Assembly (NCBI GenBank): GCA_027008965.1
Contig: JALVDN010000004.1
Span: 1-6,192, forward strand
Direction of reading: 5' to 3'
DNA from: Flavobacteriales bacterium
GTDB taxonomy: Bacteria; Bacteroidota; Bacteroidia; Flavobacteriales; Flavobacteriaceae
DNA: 6,192 nt
Position numbers and translations under genes: made by a program
In this document: one piece after another, positions 6,083 to 6,192 of the stretch
Layout of the letters: the number at the start of each line of letters is the position of its first letter
Numbering within the stretch: the first letter of the stretch is position 1
Notes under the pieces: model-generated
Database searches by the model: none
The model's input: only the letters and a program-made list of their open reading frames with translations
What the model was told of the DNA's origin: nothing

Positions 6083-6192
6083 TTATTCCGGTAACCCGTC
6101 CCATATTTCAATATCGTCAACCCATTGGGATTTCGGGTTGGCATTGCCGTAAATTTGAGTTAACATGATAATTTCAACCGGTTGGGAATGAA
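6083..6192 (-). CDS. C-terminal end of a protein with a lectin-like beta-sandwich ending, 5' partial
   Basis: On the minus strand the frame is open from the right edge to TAA (6083-6085), encoding 35 final residues: HSQPVEIIMLTQIYGNANPK followed by SQWVDDIEIWDGLPE. The pattern 'W-V-D-D-I-E-I-W-D-G' close to the end resembles the last strand of concanavalin-like beta-sandwich domains found in polysaccharide-acting or lectin-like proteins, where a W-x-D-D-I-x-x-W/Y strand closes the sandwich. This reading is from memory of such proteins and needs the missing part to confirm. The sense of this frame, compared with the very basic competing frame over the same bases, is why the neighbouring membrane gene is given the shorter start. 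It is the first visible gene of the minus-strand run that continues with the membrane protein and the TIM-barrel lipoprotein. Confidence 0.65.
   Translation of the reverse strand, partial: HSQPVEIIMLTQIYGNANPKSQWVDDIEIWDGLPE

Overview
The window looks like chromosomal DNA from a member of the Bacteroidota, most likely a flavobacterium. The evidence is: AT-rich sequence; a type IX secretion (T9SS) C-terminal sorting domain at the left edge; A-rich stretches instead of Shine-Dalgarno sites before the starts; a textbook Bacteroidota promoter (TTTG-N19-TAAATTTG) before one gene; and several small lipoproteins and outer-membrane-type proteins. No RNA gene, CRISPR array, insertion sequence or phage gene was seen.

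Left part (1-1344, plus strand): the last 76 residues of a T9SS-secreted protein, followed after 12 bases by a 366-residue exported protein of unknown function. The pair probably forms one transcription unit. Centre (1368-3192): an amino-acid permease of the APC superfamily on the minus strand. It is divergent from a gene for a DCC-family (DUF393) thiol-disulfide protein that carries an in-frame TAA in the middle of an otherwise intact reading frame. This broken gene is the clearest anomaly of the window.

Right-centre (3213-4520, minus strand): two single genes. One encodes a small outer-membrane beta-barrel-like protein behind a near-consensus promoter. The other encodes a 182-residue lipoprotein with its own weak promoter and a strong intrinsic terminator. 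Right part (4681-6192, minus strand): a tight three-gene run. In transcription order it holds the C-terminus of a protein that runs off the right edge (ending in a WVDDIEIWDG motif that suggests a lectin-like beta-sandwich), a 150-residue four-helix membrane protein, and a 300-residue lipoprotein whose predicted fold is a glycoside-hydrolase-like TIM barrel. The spacing suggests an operon, possibly for a surface carbohydrate function, but this is inferred from fold pattern and not from recognised families.

I found no convincing new defence or mobile system. The most useful leads are the interrupted DCC gene and the uncharacterised surface-protein operon at the right end. The two long upstream-extended reading frames (permease and membrane protein) should be shortened to internal starts.
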